From: Ailurus styani
Taxonomy: Eukaryota; Chordata; Mammalia; Carnivora; Ailuridae
Direction: 5' to 3'
Assembly: GCA_002007465.1 (NCBI GenBank)
Contig: LNAC01000009.1
Coordinates: 761,506 to 825,505 of the forward strand
Length of the DNA: 64,000 nt
In this document: positions 35,691 through 46,056 of the stretch, one piece after another
Numbering within the stretch: the stretch's first letter is position 1
How the letters are laid out: every line of letters begins with the position of its first letter
Program-made: the position numbers and the translations under genes
Notes under the pieces: model-generated
What the model was told of the DNA's origin: nothing
Database searches by the model: none
What the model saw: the letters and a program-made list of their open reading frames with translations, nothing else

Positions 35691-36104
35691 GACAACAACA
35701 ACCCAACAGTCTTTTGGGTCAGCTGTTCTGGGAACACTTGGCAGGGCCCAGGAGTTGGGAAGTTTGGCACCAAATCCAACATCAGACTTGACTCCAGGCA
35801 CTAGTACCTGGGGGCAGGATGGCTCGGGGCTGAGGAGTCTGTGGGCTACTCGCCCCCCACCCTGCCCCCACCCGCAGCCCAGGCCCCAACCCTTGGGACT
35901 TTCTGTGCCGACTTCCCAGAGCTGCAGGCGCCAGTCCGGGACGGGACCTGGGCCGGTGGTGGTTCTCACAGCAGAACCTCGGAGCTCGGTGTGTGTCACA
36001 TAGCCAAGAGGAGCTTTTCTCCGGGGGGTCTGGGCTGGCCCTCGGGGCTTGACCCCACGCCTGCCCTCCCCACCCGTCACAGCTGTCCCCGAGAAATCTC
36101 CCAA

Positions 36105-37450
36105 GGCACAGCTCAGGAACCAGCACCTCCCACTGGACGCCCGCGGGCGCGGAGGCACAGAGAAGGCATGAGGGTGACCGCCGCAGGCTGGACCCCATCA
36201 CTAGCCGGCACCAACGTCACCGCTGACCAGCACTCGCCGGGAGATGAAGCGACCCCGCACCTCCCGCCTCCCACGCGCGCACACCCGCCGCTCACAGGCA
36301 GCCCCCGCCTGGGGGATGGAAGGCGGCCGAGCACCTGCTCCGCTCGGCCCAGGGGTTCACCCTCGCCCCGCACCTGCCCGTGGAGAGGCCCGAAGTCAAG
36401 CCACGCTGCCGTTTCTTGACCCTGTTATCTCCGGACGAGACCACGGGGGACCGAGGCTTCCTGCCGCAGATGGGGCTGGAGCGGGCGGGATGGGGGCTGC
36501 GCCCGCTCCTGCCCGGCCTCGGACCCTCGGAGGGGGAGCCCCTGCAGGGGGGCGGTCTTCTCGCCCCTTCCTCGGGTCTACGGGGGAGAAGATGTGCCCA
36601 TGAGGCCATCTCCATTCCCGTGTGAAAGGCGGGGTGCCTCTCCACAGGCCGAGGGGAGAGAGTCAGCCGGGGGGGGGCCCGAGACTAGGGGAACTCCTCG
36701 GCGTTTCGTCCCCAGCCCCGCCCGAGCTGTGGCCCCCAGGCCGGCTGCAGCCTCCCGCAGCACCGGCCGCCCTCGCTGCCCTGCTCGCTCCCGGGGGAGG
36801 GCAAATCTAGGCCAAGCGAGGAGTAGAGGCTGGGGCCTGGCTGGGCTGGTCTCCCCGCAGGTGCTCCTCAGACGCAGCGCGGGGCCTGCGGGCTCGGGCG
36901 GCCGGGTGGGGGGACAGCGGACGCAGGGGAAGGGGGCTCCGGGGGCCCCAGACAGGTGCCCTGCGATGGGCGCCTGCCTCCCACCGCGGCCCGGGCGGCG
37001 ACACTCATCTGCAGCGCGCTCGGCCCAAGCGGGCACCTGGTCTTGGCTCAGCCGTGCAAGCCTCGGACCGGGAGCGGACCCCAGGGCCGCTCCGTGGGCT
37101 GGCAGAGTGACCGCGGCGTGAGCACCGAGACGAGAGTGAGGGGCCCGGCCAGCAGCCGCGCCTGGCCCAGAGGGGACCGTGCGGGAACACGTGGGCCCAC
37201 GGCACTGTCCCTCCAACCCAGACTCCGCTGCAGCGGGCAGGGCGGGTGACGACACGTGATGCTCCCCACACTGGCGTGTGAGCTCTCCGGGGGAGAAACA
37301 AACGTCCTGGGGGTGATGGACGCTGGTGGCCTCCATCGTGGGCTCCAGCTGTGGGGAGAGCCGGAGCCATGACCATGACCGGCCTCCCCCCGCCCGTGCC
37401 AAATCCCACCCGGGGCGGACAGCCTCCTCTCCGTGACCCGTCCCCACGGC
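36105..37450. promoter_or_regulatory. CpG-island-like region upstream of QRFP
   Basis: CpG dinucleotides are frequent across this stretch, with many CGC, GCG and CCGG words. No exon or repeat explains it. It could be an orphan CpG island or an upstream regulatory region. The boundary is judged by eye, without an observed/expected calculation. Confidence 0.35.
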
Positions 37451-38201
37451 CGAGAGGCGGCGGCACGAGCCCTCTCGGCGGCAGTTCAGAGAGCGAGGCA
37501 CTGTCATCGGCCAGTTTTGAAAACATTTGCGGGTGTGTCCTTCCTTTTCCAAGTGGGTGTCAGGCACCCAGGCAGGCACTGGGGCTGCGCTGGCGGGAAG
37601 CCCCAGGCTTCCCGTCTAAGGAACACATCGACTGTGGTCCAGGGGACGTGGGCTTGAGAGGGGCGCGGCCAGGCCCGGGGCTCCGAACCCTTTCCACGTT
37701 CCCTCCTGCTGCCCCGCTCAGCCCCTCGCCAGGGTCCGGGGCTGGCGAACCACGGCGCCCAACACAGCTTCCCACTTGCCTGGAGTGACGGAGCGACAGG
37801 CAAGCGCCGGCTTCCCAGGGGAGCGGCTGTGCTGGGGGTGCAGGGCTGGGGAGGCGTGGACAGCGCCCCCGCTTCTCCCAAGAGTGAGGCTGACCCGACA
37901 AAGGCAGGACAGCTAGGACTAAGGGCGAGCGTGCCATGCACTCCTCTTCCAAGGGACTCGAGGGCCTGGGCCCGAGATTTACAGTTAATGATGCTGCCCG
38001 CTCTACTCCAAACGAGGCGGGCCTCTGGGCAAAGGGCAGGCCCCTCTGCTCCACTCATCAGCCCACATCCTGTTTGTGTCGCGTCTTTTATCAACGCAGT
38101 CAGCACTGCCCTGTCCTTCACCACCGGGCGTCCCCAATGGAATCCCAGGGTCAGGAATGTGCAGCAATCAGACAGCAGAGTGGCAGTCCACTCAGGGGGC
38201 C

Positions 38202-38209
38202 TATATAAA
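38202..38209 (+). promoter_or_regulatory. QRFP: TATA box of QRFP
   Basis: TATATAAA lies about 80 bases upstream of a consensus GTGAGT donor. A start site about 30 bases downstream would give a first exon of roughly 38232-38287. That exon has no ATG, and it would splice to the QRFP coding exon at 40022. The TATA element suits a tissue-restricted peptide gene. This is an inference; no transcript evidence is available. Confidence 0.55.
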
Positions 38210-38231
38210 GCAGGAGCCGTGCCTCCCAGAC

Positions 38232-38287
38232 AAGAACCCAGAGGGGCCCTGCCCAGCAGCCTTCCCGGGGAGCAGGCCCGCGGCACG
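38232..38287 (+). other. QRFP: Putative noncoding exon 1 of QRFP
   Basis: The segment runs from about 30 bases after the TATA box to the CGGCACG|GTGAGTAC donor. It contains no ATG, so the spliced leader would have no upstream start codon. The start coordinate is approximate. Confidence 0.45.
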
Positions 38288-40021
38288 GTGAGTACAGCCG
38301 CTCCATCCCTAGCGGAAACCCGGCCCCCTTCCAGGTCAGGAGCTGCGCGGGCCCGGGAGGTGGACACCAGTGGTGCCTCTCGCAGCCCAGGTTGGCCACA
38401 GCTGGCCTCGAAGGCTCAGCCCTGGTCTTCCGCCATGTGCTTCCCCTGCCGTGTCCGGATTGCTGGGGTCCAATTTTTGGTGGCAGGTGTCCTGAACTTC
38501 CACCGCGTTCTTGAAGGGTCCATGACCCTCCAAGAGGGGACAGAAGCCACTTCCGCCTATGCACCAGTGCACCCTTTCTCCGCCCCAGAGGCCCTCCCCC
38601 GGGGGAGCAGTCCACCAGGTGGAAAGCCCCCGACTCTGCCCAGGCCCTGATGGAGAGTCTTCCCGGACGCAGGCCAGACTCGGCTCCAGCCCCGGGGGAT
38701 GAGATGATGGAAGTTAGGCGGGCTGGATTTAGGGAGGGAGGAGGGCCGCTTTTATGATTTTTTTAAAAGCCTTCTGGCTGAGTTCACTTTGAAATGTCTT
38801 CAAGGGAGCCATTTCTGGAAAGAGCTCTGGGGAGCCCATGCTTCTTCTCCAGAACCAGCTCTTTCTTCTAGGCTCAGTTCTACTCCTCAGAGGAACAGCC
38901 GGCTCCGACTCACCATGGTCATTACCAAAAAGGCTTCCTTTAAGAGGGAAGGAGCAATTTTTGCCGAAGCAGGGGCATTTGGGGCAGCTCTATTTCTGTT
39001 TCTTATCCCCCCGGACCGCCACCTGGGGGGGTCGAGTAGCGATTCTGAGTCACTTAGACCCGGGCCTGTACCCCAGCTCTGTCACTAGTAACGCTGTGAG
39101 ATCCTGGGCAAGTCCCCTGTTTGCGCACGGCCTCCCCTGCAGAAGGGCGTAGGACCGACCTGTGGGAGGGCTGTCAGGACGGCCGGTGCAGGCCGGGGCC
39201 AGGAAGCAGTGCCCACAGGCCTGGCGCGCCAAGATGCTGTCCGGCCGTCAGAATCCCGGATCTCAGGGCCTCCGTTGCCAGCTGTGTGGCCCAGGCTCCA
39301 CCTCTTAGCCTTCCCGACAGTCTTCCTGCCCGAAAACCTGGGACGAACAGGGCTTAAGAACGAAGCCTGTTGTGAAGAGGACATGCAGCCGTGCACACAG
39401 ACGGGGCTCTGTAGGGATCCTCGACAGCCCCGCCACGTCCACAGGCTCCTTCCCGGGCGGGTGTCTGAGTTAGGCCAGGAACATCAAGTCCATTTCCTGC
39501 TTCTGGGCGCAACTCATTTCCACGTTAGCGAGACAGGAGCAGAGTGTCCCAGCGACACAGCTTAGCCAGACCCATTTATTATCAAGTTGAAAACTATGAG
39601 AGATTGACGCTATGAATTTTCTACCCTGTGGCTCTGAGACAATACGGCCCAAGAGTCAATAATTGTAATAAAAAAAGAACGAGCCCCAATCCACACAGCA
39701 CTCGGGGGCCGCCGGGGCACCGTTATAAGCCGTCCCAGCGGTGGGGGGGTTTGAATGCTAAGCTGCCAAGGCCGTCAGACACCGGGGACTGCAGGAGAGG
39801 AGAATCAGCCTAATTGGTGCAATCAGCTCCTGAGCCTGCTAAGAAAATAAAGGCCTGATCCCCCTGCATAGTGACACTTCCTCAAGCTGCTCGCAAGCTG
39901 AGCTCAGTGGAGCCACCAGCCTTTGATGGCTGCCCGGGCTCTGGGAAGCACTGTTGACAAGTTGTCATGCAAGGCCCATGCGTGCAGCCGGTAACTTCTT
40001 CCTCTCTTTCCTCCGGGCCAG
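38288..40021 (+). other. QRFP: Putative QRFP intron 1
   Basis: The intron runs from the GTGAGT donor to a CTTCTTCCTCTCTTTCCTCC tract and CAG. It contains a MIR-like fragment (about 39055-39130) and an AT-rich, apparently unique segment (about 39540-39965) next to the coding exon. I see no coding exon within it. Confidence 0.5.
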
Positions 40022-40432
40022 ATGATAAGCCCTCACGCCCTGCCGTGCCTCCTCCTCCTGGCGCTGGGTGCCTGCTTTCCTCTACCAGACAGAGAAGAGC
40101 CCGTGGCCACCGTGGGAGGTGTCAGAGGCGGAATGAGCTGGGCCGACCTGCCGGGGGGACACCGCGTCCCCCCGCCACGGGGCTCTTCCCAGTGGCCGAG
40201 AGCCCCACACCCGCATGGCCTGCTGATCACGGCCAGGGAGCTGCGGATGTCGGGCCGACGGCGCGCCGGCTTCACACTCCGGTTTGGGAGGCAGGACGAT
40301 GGGAGCGAGGCTACCGGCTTCCGCCCCGCGGACGGCGAGAAGGCCAGCGGCCCGCTGGGGGCCCTGGCCGAGGAGCTCAGCAGTTACGGCAGGAAGAAAG
40401 GCGGCTTCAGCTTCCGCTTCGGCCGGCGGTGA
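40022..40432 (+). CDS. QRFP: QRFP: pyroglutamylated RFamide peptide precursor
   Basis: This is a complete 136-residue prepro-neuropeptide, the same length as human. It is secreted and processed to QRFP-43 and QRFP-26 (26RFa), ligands of the receptor QRFPR/GPR103 that act in feeding and arousal. A signal peptide spans about residues 1-17 (hydrophobic LLLLALGAC core). QRFP-43 corresponds to residues 91-133, with N-terminal Gln for pyroglutamate, and QRFP-26 to 108-133. Both end KKGGFSFRF followed by the amidation and cleavage signal GRR (134-136). A second RF motif, FTLRFGR (84-90), directly follows a tribasic RRR (79-81) and ends at the cut that releases QRFP-43. ATG 40022 is chosen because it lies directly after a good splice acceptor and gives the signal peptide. 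Confidence 0.97.
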   Translation: MISPHALPCLLLLALGACFPLPDREEPVATVGGVRGGMSWADLPGGHRVPPPRGSSQWPRAPHPHGLLITARELRMSGRRRAGFTLRFGRQDDGSEATGFRPADGEKASGPLGALAEELSSYGRKKGGFSFRFGRR

Positions 40433-41169
40433 GGGGCCGGGGCGTCCGTGGACCCTCCCTGCTCCCGCTCCCGCTCCCGTCTTCTGTAGCCCGAAAGACC
40501 AGGGTGCTAAGAAGGCGTGGCGATTATTATACGGAATTCTTAGCAGTAGGACCACTTAGGCGGGTGCTTGCTTTTGATTTCCAATTTTGCCGAAGCAAAG
40601 ACCAGAAGGTACCGAAAGGAGGTGGCCCAAAGCAAGCTGCGTCCCGGGAAGAAGAAAGCGCGGCCCTGCTGTAGTGGCCCCAGCCCCCTCCCCGGCGGTC
40701 CGGCTCTGCGCTGTCCCCGGGCCCGGCAGCCCCAGCCGCGGCCGGGCCATGGATATGGACAGGCAGGGCCGGCTGTGTTGGCTCCAGGCCGAAGGTAGCT
40801 GGGCTGGTGATGGCAGTGAGGTAATCCCAGTTTTGACGGTCTCCGCAGGGGCGCGTGTGGCTGATGTCCGAAGAGCAACTCTGAGTGGGCACATCCCACT
40901 GGGTACAGGAGGTGGTTCTGAAAGTTTAAAAAAAAAAAAAAGTTCTCCATCCCATTAACACAAAATCCCTCTGGCCAGAAAACCCCGCTGTGCTGTCGAG
41001 ATGTCATTTGGAACCGGCTGCCCATTTCCTTCTGATAACTGTCCTCGGTGGCACAGTGTTTGCCAAGCCAGGAGTCTAGTGGGAGATGAACAAGGAAGGA
41101 ATACATTTTGCTCGAGCAAGGTTGCCTCTCAAACGTTCGGAATATGAATGTGTCGTGTGTATCTTTTGA

Positions 41170-41175
41170 AATAAA
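41170..41175 (+). terminator. QRFP: Poly(A) signal, probably QRFP
   Basis: AATAAA is followed by AGTTGTCGCTG, about 740 bases after the QRFP stop. No earlier canonical signal is seen on the plus strand after 40432. Assignment is by position. Confidence 0.5.
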
Positions 41176-41639
41176 AGTTGTCGCTGCAAAACCATAATGG
41201 GAAGCCCACCCGACCCTCGCCGACAGGTCCTTCGTGCCCTCGCGGCTCGGTGTTCCTGAGCTGCCAGGGCCGTGACTCTGGGGAGATGGAAATCGGGTTG
41301 CCTGTGTCCACCCCTGTCCCAGCGGCCCCTTAAGGCAGTTGGTAAAATACCCATACGGTCAAAGGCAGAGGGAAACACAATACGGGGTGTATTTTCCTCC
41401 TGCACTTGACTGCTCCTTCCCTGGCTTCCTCAAAGCAAAGAGCATTCTGAAAACAACTTCTCTACCCCAGGGGAGTAGAGAAGCTCAGCCCGGAGAGGCT
41501 GCAGGCCCGGGGCGAGGAAGAGCATCTCCTTCAAATGCTGCCCTTCTGTGTCCTGCATCCACCCCGTGTCAGCTACGGCAGTCTGATGCTGCTCACTCCC
41601 AGGCTGCCTTCGACCGCTGAGAGGAGAACCTAGATTGAT

Positions 41640-41653
41640 GTTACTATGGCAAC
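41640..41653. promoter_or_regulatory. Candidate RFX X-box
   Basis: GTTACTATGGCAAC matches the imperfect-palindrome X-box bound by RFX factors (GTNRCC-type half site, AT spacer, RGYAAC half site) with only a small departure in the left half. It lies 70 bases from a CAATTAATTG palindrome. Function is unknown; conservation or binding data would be needed. Confidence 0.4.
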
Positions 41654-41723
41654 ATCTCCCCTCCTCCTTTCGAGCTGCTGCTTGGCCCTGTTCACAATTG
41701 AATAATTTTCCATTGAGCTGTCA

Positions 41724-41733
41724 CAATTAATTG
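41724..41733. promoter_or_regulatory. Homeodomain-type palindrome
   Basis: CAATTAATTG is a perfect 10-base palindrome with two overlapping TAAT-type cores. It lies in an AT-rich stretch with no visible repeat. It is a candidate dimeric homeodomain site near the X-box. The prediction is by motif only. Confidence 0.3.
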
Positions 41734-43751
41734 GTGGATTTTTATTAGCCTTTTAGAACCACACTGGGTTGGGCCCAGCTTGGCACCTTGGAGCATTTCA
41801 CAGTGTTTTCCATTCTATTAGTGACTTACCTTCCCCGATAGCAGCTCTCAATCCCCGGCAGCCAAAAAGCCACTTTATTAAGGGGTGACAGATCGGAGCC
41901 ACAAAAGAGCCAAGCTGACTGGGAGTGTGGAAATTGGGTGGTAGGATGGGCTGAGAAGACAGGAATCAGAACATCACCTTACGTTAAAGCGAGCTGCCTT
42001 TTCCTGGGGCTCCTCACTGCTTCTGCCCTATGCGTGGGCCCACAGGCCCCGCCGGGAGAGGGGGCCAGACAGCAACACCGAGTCTGGGAGGCACGTCGTA
42101 CTCCCTTTGGCCTCCGCCACTGTCCAGGGAAGGGATGAGCCAGGATACCTCCTGCTAATGTGACAGTCTGACGGGGAGAGAACACATCCCAGGGTCTTCA
42201 TCTGTTGATAAAAGAGGCAAACACTCAGCCCTCAAGCCACAGAGGGCAAACCTCAAGAAAATGAGTCCCTGCGTGTCCAGAAAGGACAGCTCTGGCCCTG
42301 GGAATTGACATCACAGGGTGGCCAGGTAAAGGAATTGCGATCCCAGCCCAGGCTCTCACCCTAGTCTGTGCTCACTTCCACTTTGTGGGGGGCAGAGGCT
42401 GGGGGCTGGGGGGGGGGATGTGGGGTGGGGACAGCAAGCTGGATCACTCCTCCCTTCGCTCATTCACATACAGAGAAGCCAGAGAACCGGCTCGTGGAAA
42501 GACCAGGTGAGACAGGACACACTAAAGGCCAAGGGCAGAGGGACACCCTGAAGCAAGGTCCCCTGGTGAGCCTCACTTGCCAATTTCTATTCCTAAAACA
42601 AAAGGAGCCGCCTCTGTGGTCACCGATTACAAGAACTTGGAGGTCACCAAGGCTGAGATACTCCTGCAGGTGTTTACACACACTTTGGGAATATACTGGC
42701 TGGTTTTTAATTTCGTAGGATGAGATTAACCTCCAAGAAATCAGAGATAAAGGAGTGGGGAGGGCCTTCAGAAAAGTGGATATCCTGTCATTAGACTTTT
42801 CATCATTCAACAGCGATCAACAACAAAGTTATTCCTTCCAGTTGCTTGTACATTCGAGCTCAATAACCCTGAAAATCCAAACGAGCAAACTGTTAAGGGC
42901 ATTGCTCTGTTAAATCCACTCCCGCTGTATCTGGCTGTATCTCCTCTTTAACCCTCGCCCCGCCCCAGCGAGGCTTGCTGGAAGCTTGGGGGCCTGTCAC
43001 GCCACCCCCGCACTCTCCTCGGTGGGTAAGATCACTCTCTAGATTAGTGAAGGTGAGGCTCTTCGGAAAACATTGACTTTGCGAGCACAGATTAAGATCC
43101 CCTGGGCGGCCGGGGTTCGCTCCACCTGGCGTGGCAATGCCGTCTCCCCCAGCCCAGGCGCCGGAGAGCTGTGTTTATACAAGACGCACAAAAAAGCCTT
43201 CATCTTGGGGTGCAGATCTAAAAGCATTTAGCTATTAAACTGGCTGGGGAATGTTTTTGCTTGAATTTTCCCATGTGTTTGAAATATTCCTAAAAACGTA
43301 TAAGAAAGAAAGAGGCTCATGGGGCAGCGAGTCATCCAGCAGCTGTTTAGTTAACAAGCCACCACCTTGACCCTTGTCCCAGGACTGGAGACACTGGATG
43401 ACAGAGTCCACGGAAGACCCCCACTCAGAAAAGTTGCTGTCTCCCTCCACGCAGGGGGCTGGGGCCCCGCCCAAGAGGTTGGGAAGCCATCAGGGATGAG
43501 GGCGGGCACGGACAGACCCGATGGTCGGTCAGTCTTGTCCCACCTGATGCCACCTGTGCCGAGAACACTGAAAAATCGATTCCTCAGGACACTCAATTTG
43601 GGAATAACTCTTATAACACATCCTGACACCGGAGAAGCTGGGCTGGCTGTAATCCTTGACTTCTACTCCACGATAGAGGAAGGAGGCAGGCTCTGGAGCA
43701 CAGAGCTCTGCTGGTCACACTGGGGCCGTCTGCCCTGCCAGCAAGTCAGTC

Positions 43752-43850
43752 CGGCACAGCAGATGTACGGTGGCACCTGCTGTGTGACCTTGGGCAACTG
43801 CTTCACATCTCTGAGCCTCAGCTTCCTTGCATGTTAAATGAGGACAGGGA
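43752..43850 (+). mobile_element. MIR fragment
   Basis: CTGCTGTGTGACCTTGGGCA and CTGAGCCTCAGCTTCCTTGC match the MIR core. Confidence 0.65.
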
Positions 43851-43944
43851 CAGAACCTCCCTCATGAAAGAAACGGAGGGTCTCACGTGGTCACACACAG
43901 CCCATCTGCAGCGTACAGCTGCAATTTTAAGAAAACGCTCACTG

Positions 43945-44137
43945 AGGGGCGCCTTGATGGCTCATTCGGTTAAGGCGTCTGCCTTCGGCTCAGGTCATGA
44001 TCTTGGGATCCTGGAATCAAGTCCTGTGTCCGGCTCCGTGCTCAGCAGGGAGTCTGCTTCTCCCTCTGCCCCTCCCTCCCCCAGCTCATGCTCTCGCTCT
44101 GTCTCGCTCAAACGAATAAATCTTAAAAAGCAAAGAA
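43945..44137 (+). mobile_element. Can-SINE
   Basis: A diverged head (GGGGCGCCTTGATGGCTCAT) and the GGTCATGATCTTGGGATCCTGG core are followed by a CT-rich body and an AATAAATCTTAAAAAG tail. The flanks show a degraded duplication. Confidence 0.92.
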
Positions 44138-45955
44138 ACCCCACCTCACTGAAATCTGACACATGTGGAGAATGTGCTCCAATTCTGAGCATACAGTTCA
44201 ATAAATTGTGTCCGAGTGACACACCCATTAGCCAGCATGGCCCAGACTAGGAAACAGAGCATTCACTGCCCCGCCCCTGAGCTCCCCTGTACCCCGACCA
44301 GGCATGACCCTCTGTCCTGACTTCTAACACCAAACCACAGACCAGTTGTGCTGCTTTAAATAGATGGAAGCTTCTGGCAGCACTACCGACTGTCTGGCTG
44401 CTTCTGCTCGCGTTACATCGGCGAGGCTCATGGACAGCGCGCTGCGACGTGTCTGTTGTCTCCACCGCTCCGTCCTCCCCCGCTCTGCAAGCACGCCGCC
44501 CTGCGGTGCTCCACGCGGCTGTGTGCGGTCCGAGGCTCTGTCAGCGCTGGCTCTTCCCCATTTTGACATTTCGGCTTGTATTTCATTCTGGTGACAGCGA
44601 CAGGAGCTGTTGGCCCTGCCGGGAGGCCTGACCCCCTCCCTGGTTCCGGACCTCGAGGGCAGGCCTCGCAAGGATCTGAAGACCGTGTGGGTGTGCCTCT
44701 GTGCTTTCTCCTGGGGCTAGATCCAGGGGCACGAAGTTCTCAAGGGGTTCTGTGGCCTAATGAAGTTCCGAACCACTGTTCCAGAACAGCCAGACCCAAG
44801 CAAGTCTTCTGAAGCTTGGGCGGCACACGCGAGATTCTTAGTTGAGAGAAGACCTGTGTTTCCCACGGGCACCGGCACAAGCCGTGACGAGCGGTAACCT
44901 CACTGCTGGGTGTCAAGAAAATGGGGTAACACGCTCTGCCAAAGAGGTGCCGTGAAGACTTCGGGACCGCCCCACGTCCGGCACGGAGGGAGCAGCCATC
45001 GGTGGCGGCTGTCATTGTAGTCATCTGCGTCTTCTTACCAACTCAAGAGTTGTCCCTCGAGGTGACGCCCCTGACCTCCGTTCAATGAGGGAGGAGGCCT
45101 TGCAGCCCCTCAGCGTGCGCGTGCCCCGAGGTCCCAGCACCCCCGCCTCAGGCCTGCGTCCTCACCTCCACCGCCCGATGCGCAGCACAGCTTCCACTGA
45201 ACCGTGCTCCTCACCATGCTTTGGTGAACAGATCTGTATCCTCTGACAAGTCTGCCGCCTAATAAGTATCATTATCAGACAGACTACTTACTTCCCTGAC
45301 TTCCACTTTCCAAGCTGTCAGCTGGCACTAAGTGGAGGCCCCGACGGGGAAATGCACGCGCCCCCCTCGGTCTCCTTGGTGGGGGGCTGGGAGAGGCCCT
45401 AGCCCGCTGGGTGGCATTTCCATCACCCTGAGGCCAGCATCCCTGCCCCTCCCTCTGTACACAGCAAATAAGACACGGGGTATGTGGACCACGGTGAGCG
45501 AGGGGTGCTTCGGGGCTGGGGGTGGGGAGCACAGGGGCGGCCTCACAGGCAGAGGAGAAAAGCTCGCCTGTGGAGGGACTAAGGCTTCAGGGCAGTGGAG
45601 TCCAGGACGCCTCCTCCCTGTTTCAGTGACGCTGTGACAGCCTGACAGTGAGCACAGACCTTGGCCTCTTACTTTCCCACACCAGTCAGACACGGCCCCT
45701 CCGGTGGCAGAGCCCTCTCCCGGGGCCGCTGGCAGGATCAGTGTCAAGGGCGCAAGAAGGGCCTGAGCCCAGGGCAAGGAGACTGCTCTCGGAGGGCTGA
45801 GGAAGATGCAAGATTCGTGCTGCCATCCCGCCACCGAGCCTCTGGTCCCCCTTCAGAGAAACTGGGACCCCCACCACCACATGCACACCACAGCTTGGAA
45901 CAACAGGGAAAAAGTACGACCAGAGCAATCTGCCCGAGTTCTAATGTCGTAAACA

Positions 45956-45961
45956 TTTATT
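45956..45961 (-). terminator. ABL1: Poly(A) signal of ABL1
   Basis: Read on the minus strand this is AATAAA in TTTAAATAAATGTTTACGA. It is the first canonical signal I see after the ABL1 stop, about 2.0 kb downstream, and the flank has the AT-rich then T/G-containing context of a cleavage site. Confidence 0.6.
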
Positions 45962-46029
45962 TAAAAAATACTACGGAGGGAAGTGGATTCAAAAAACACA
46001 GTCATATACAGAAACAAAATGTACTGGAC

Positions 46030-46056
46030 AAAAAAAAAAAAAAAAAAAAAAAAAAA
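46030..46056. repeat. A27 homopolymer in ABL1 3' UTR
   Basis: Twenty-seven A on the plus strand give a U tract in the ABL1 transcript. An ambiguous base follows at 46076, so the length is uncertain in the assembly. Confidence 0.9.

Larger units (their letters stand above)
33831..38195. other. FIBCD1-QRFP intergenic region
   Basis: No gene is supported between the FIBCD1 poly(A) signal and the QRFP TATA box. The region contains a Can-SINE (35508-35690), a MIR-like fragment (about 34870-35015), a small AT-rich segment (34185-34260), long G runs (near 35070), and a broad CpG-rich stretch (about 36105-37450). ORFs of 100-330 codons on the minus strand here are low-complexity Pro/Arg/Gly/Ser frames typical of CpG-rich DNA. 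Confidence 0.75.
38232..41195 (+). other. QRFP: QRFP gene (two-exon model)
   Basis: The model is a TATA box at 38202-38209, a noncoding first exon of about 56 bases ending at a GTGAGTAC donor (38288), an intron of 1,734 bases, and a coding exon that begins immediately after a pyrimidine-rich CAG acceptor (40019-40021). A poly(A) signal follows at 41170. The coding part is certain; the first exon and gene ends are inferred from sequence signals. The gene lies between FIBCD1 and ABL1, as in human 9q34. Confidence 0.75.
41196..45930. other. QRFP-ABL1 intergenic region (convergent 3' ends)
   Basis: No gene is supported. The region holds an RFX-type X-box and a homeodomain-type palindrome (41640-41733) in an unusually AT-rich, non-repetitive stretch (about 41630-41900), a MIR-like fragment (43755-43845) and a Can-SINE (43945-44137). 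ORFs of 60-170 codons are present on both strands but none has a recognisable domain. Confidence 0.75.

Noticed and set aside
36578..37579. Minus-strand open frame of 333 codons
   Set aside because: It lies in the CpG-rich region and has the composition expected of such DNA. No domain, splice context or family match was recognised.
37504..38367. Minus-strand open frame of 287 codons
   Set aside because: It overlaps the QRFP promoter region and has no recognisable motif.
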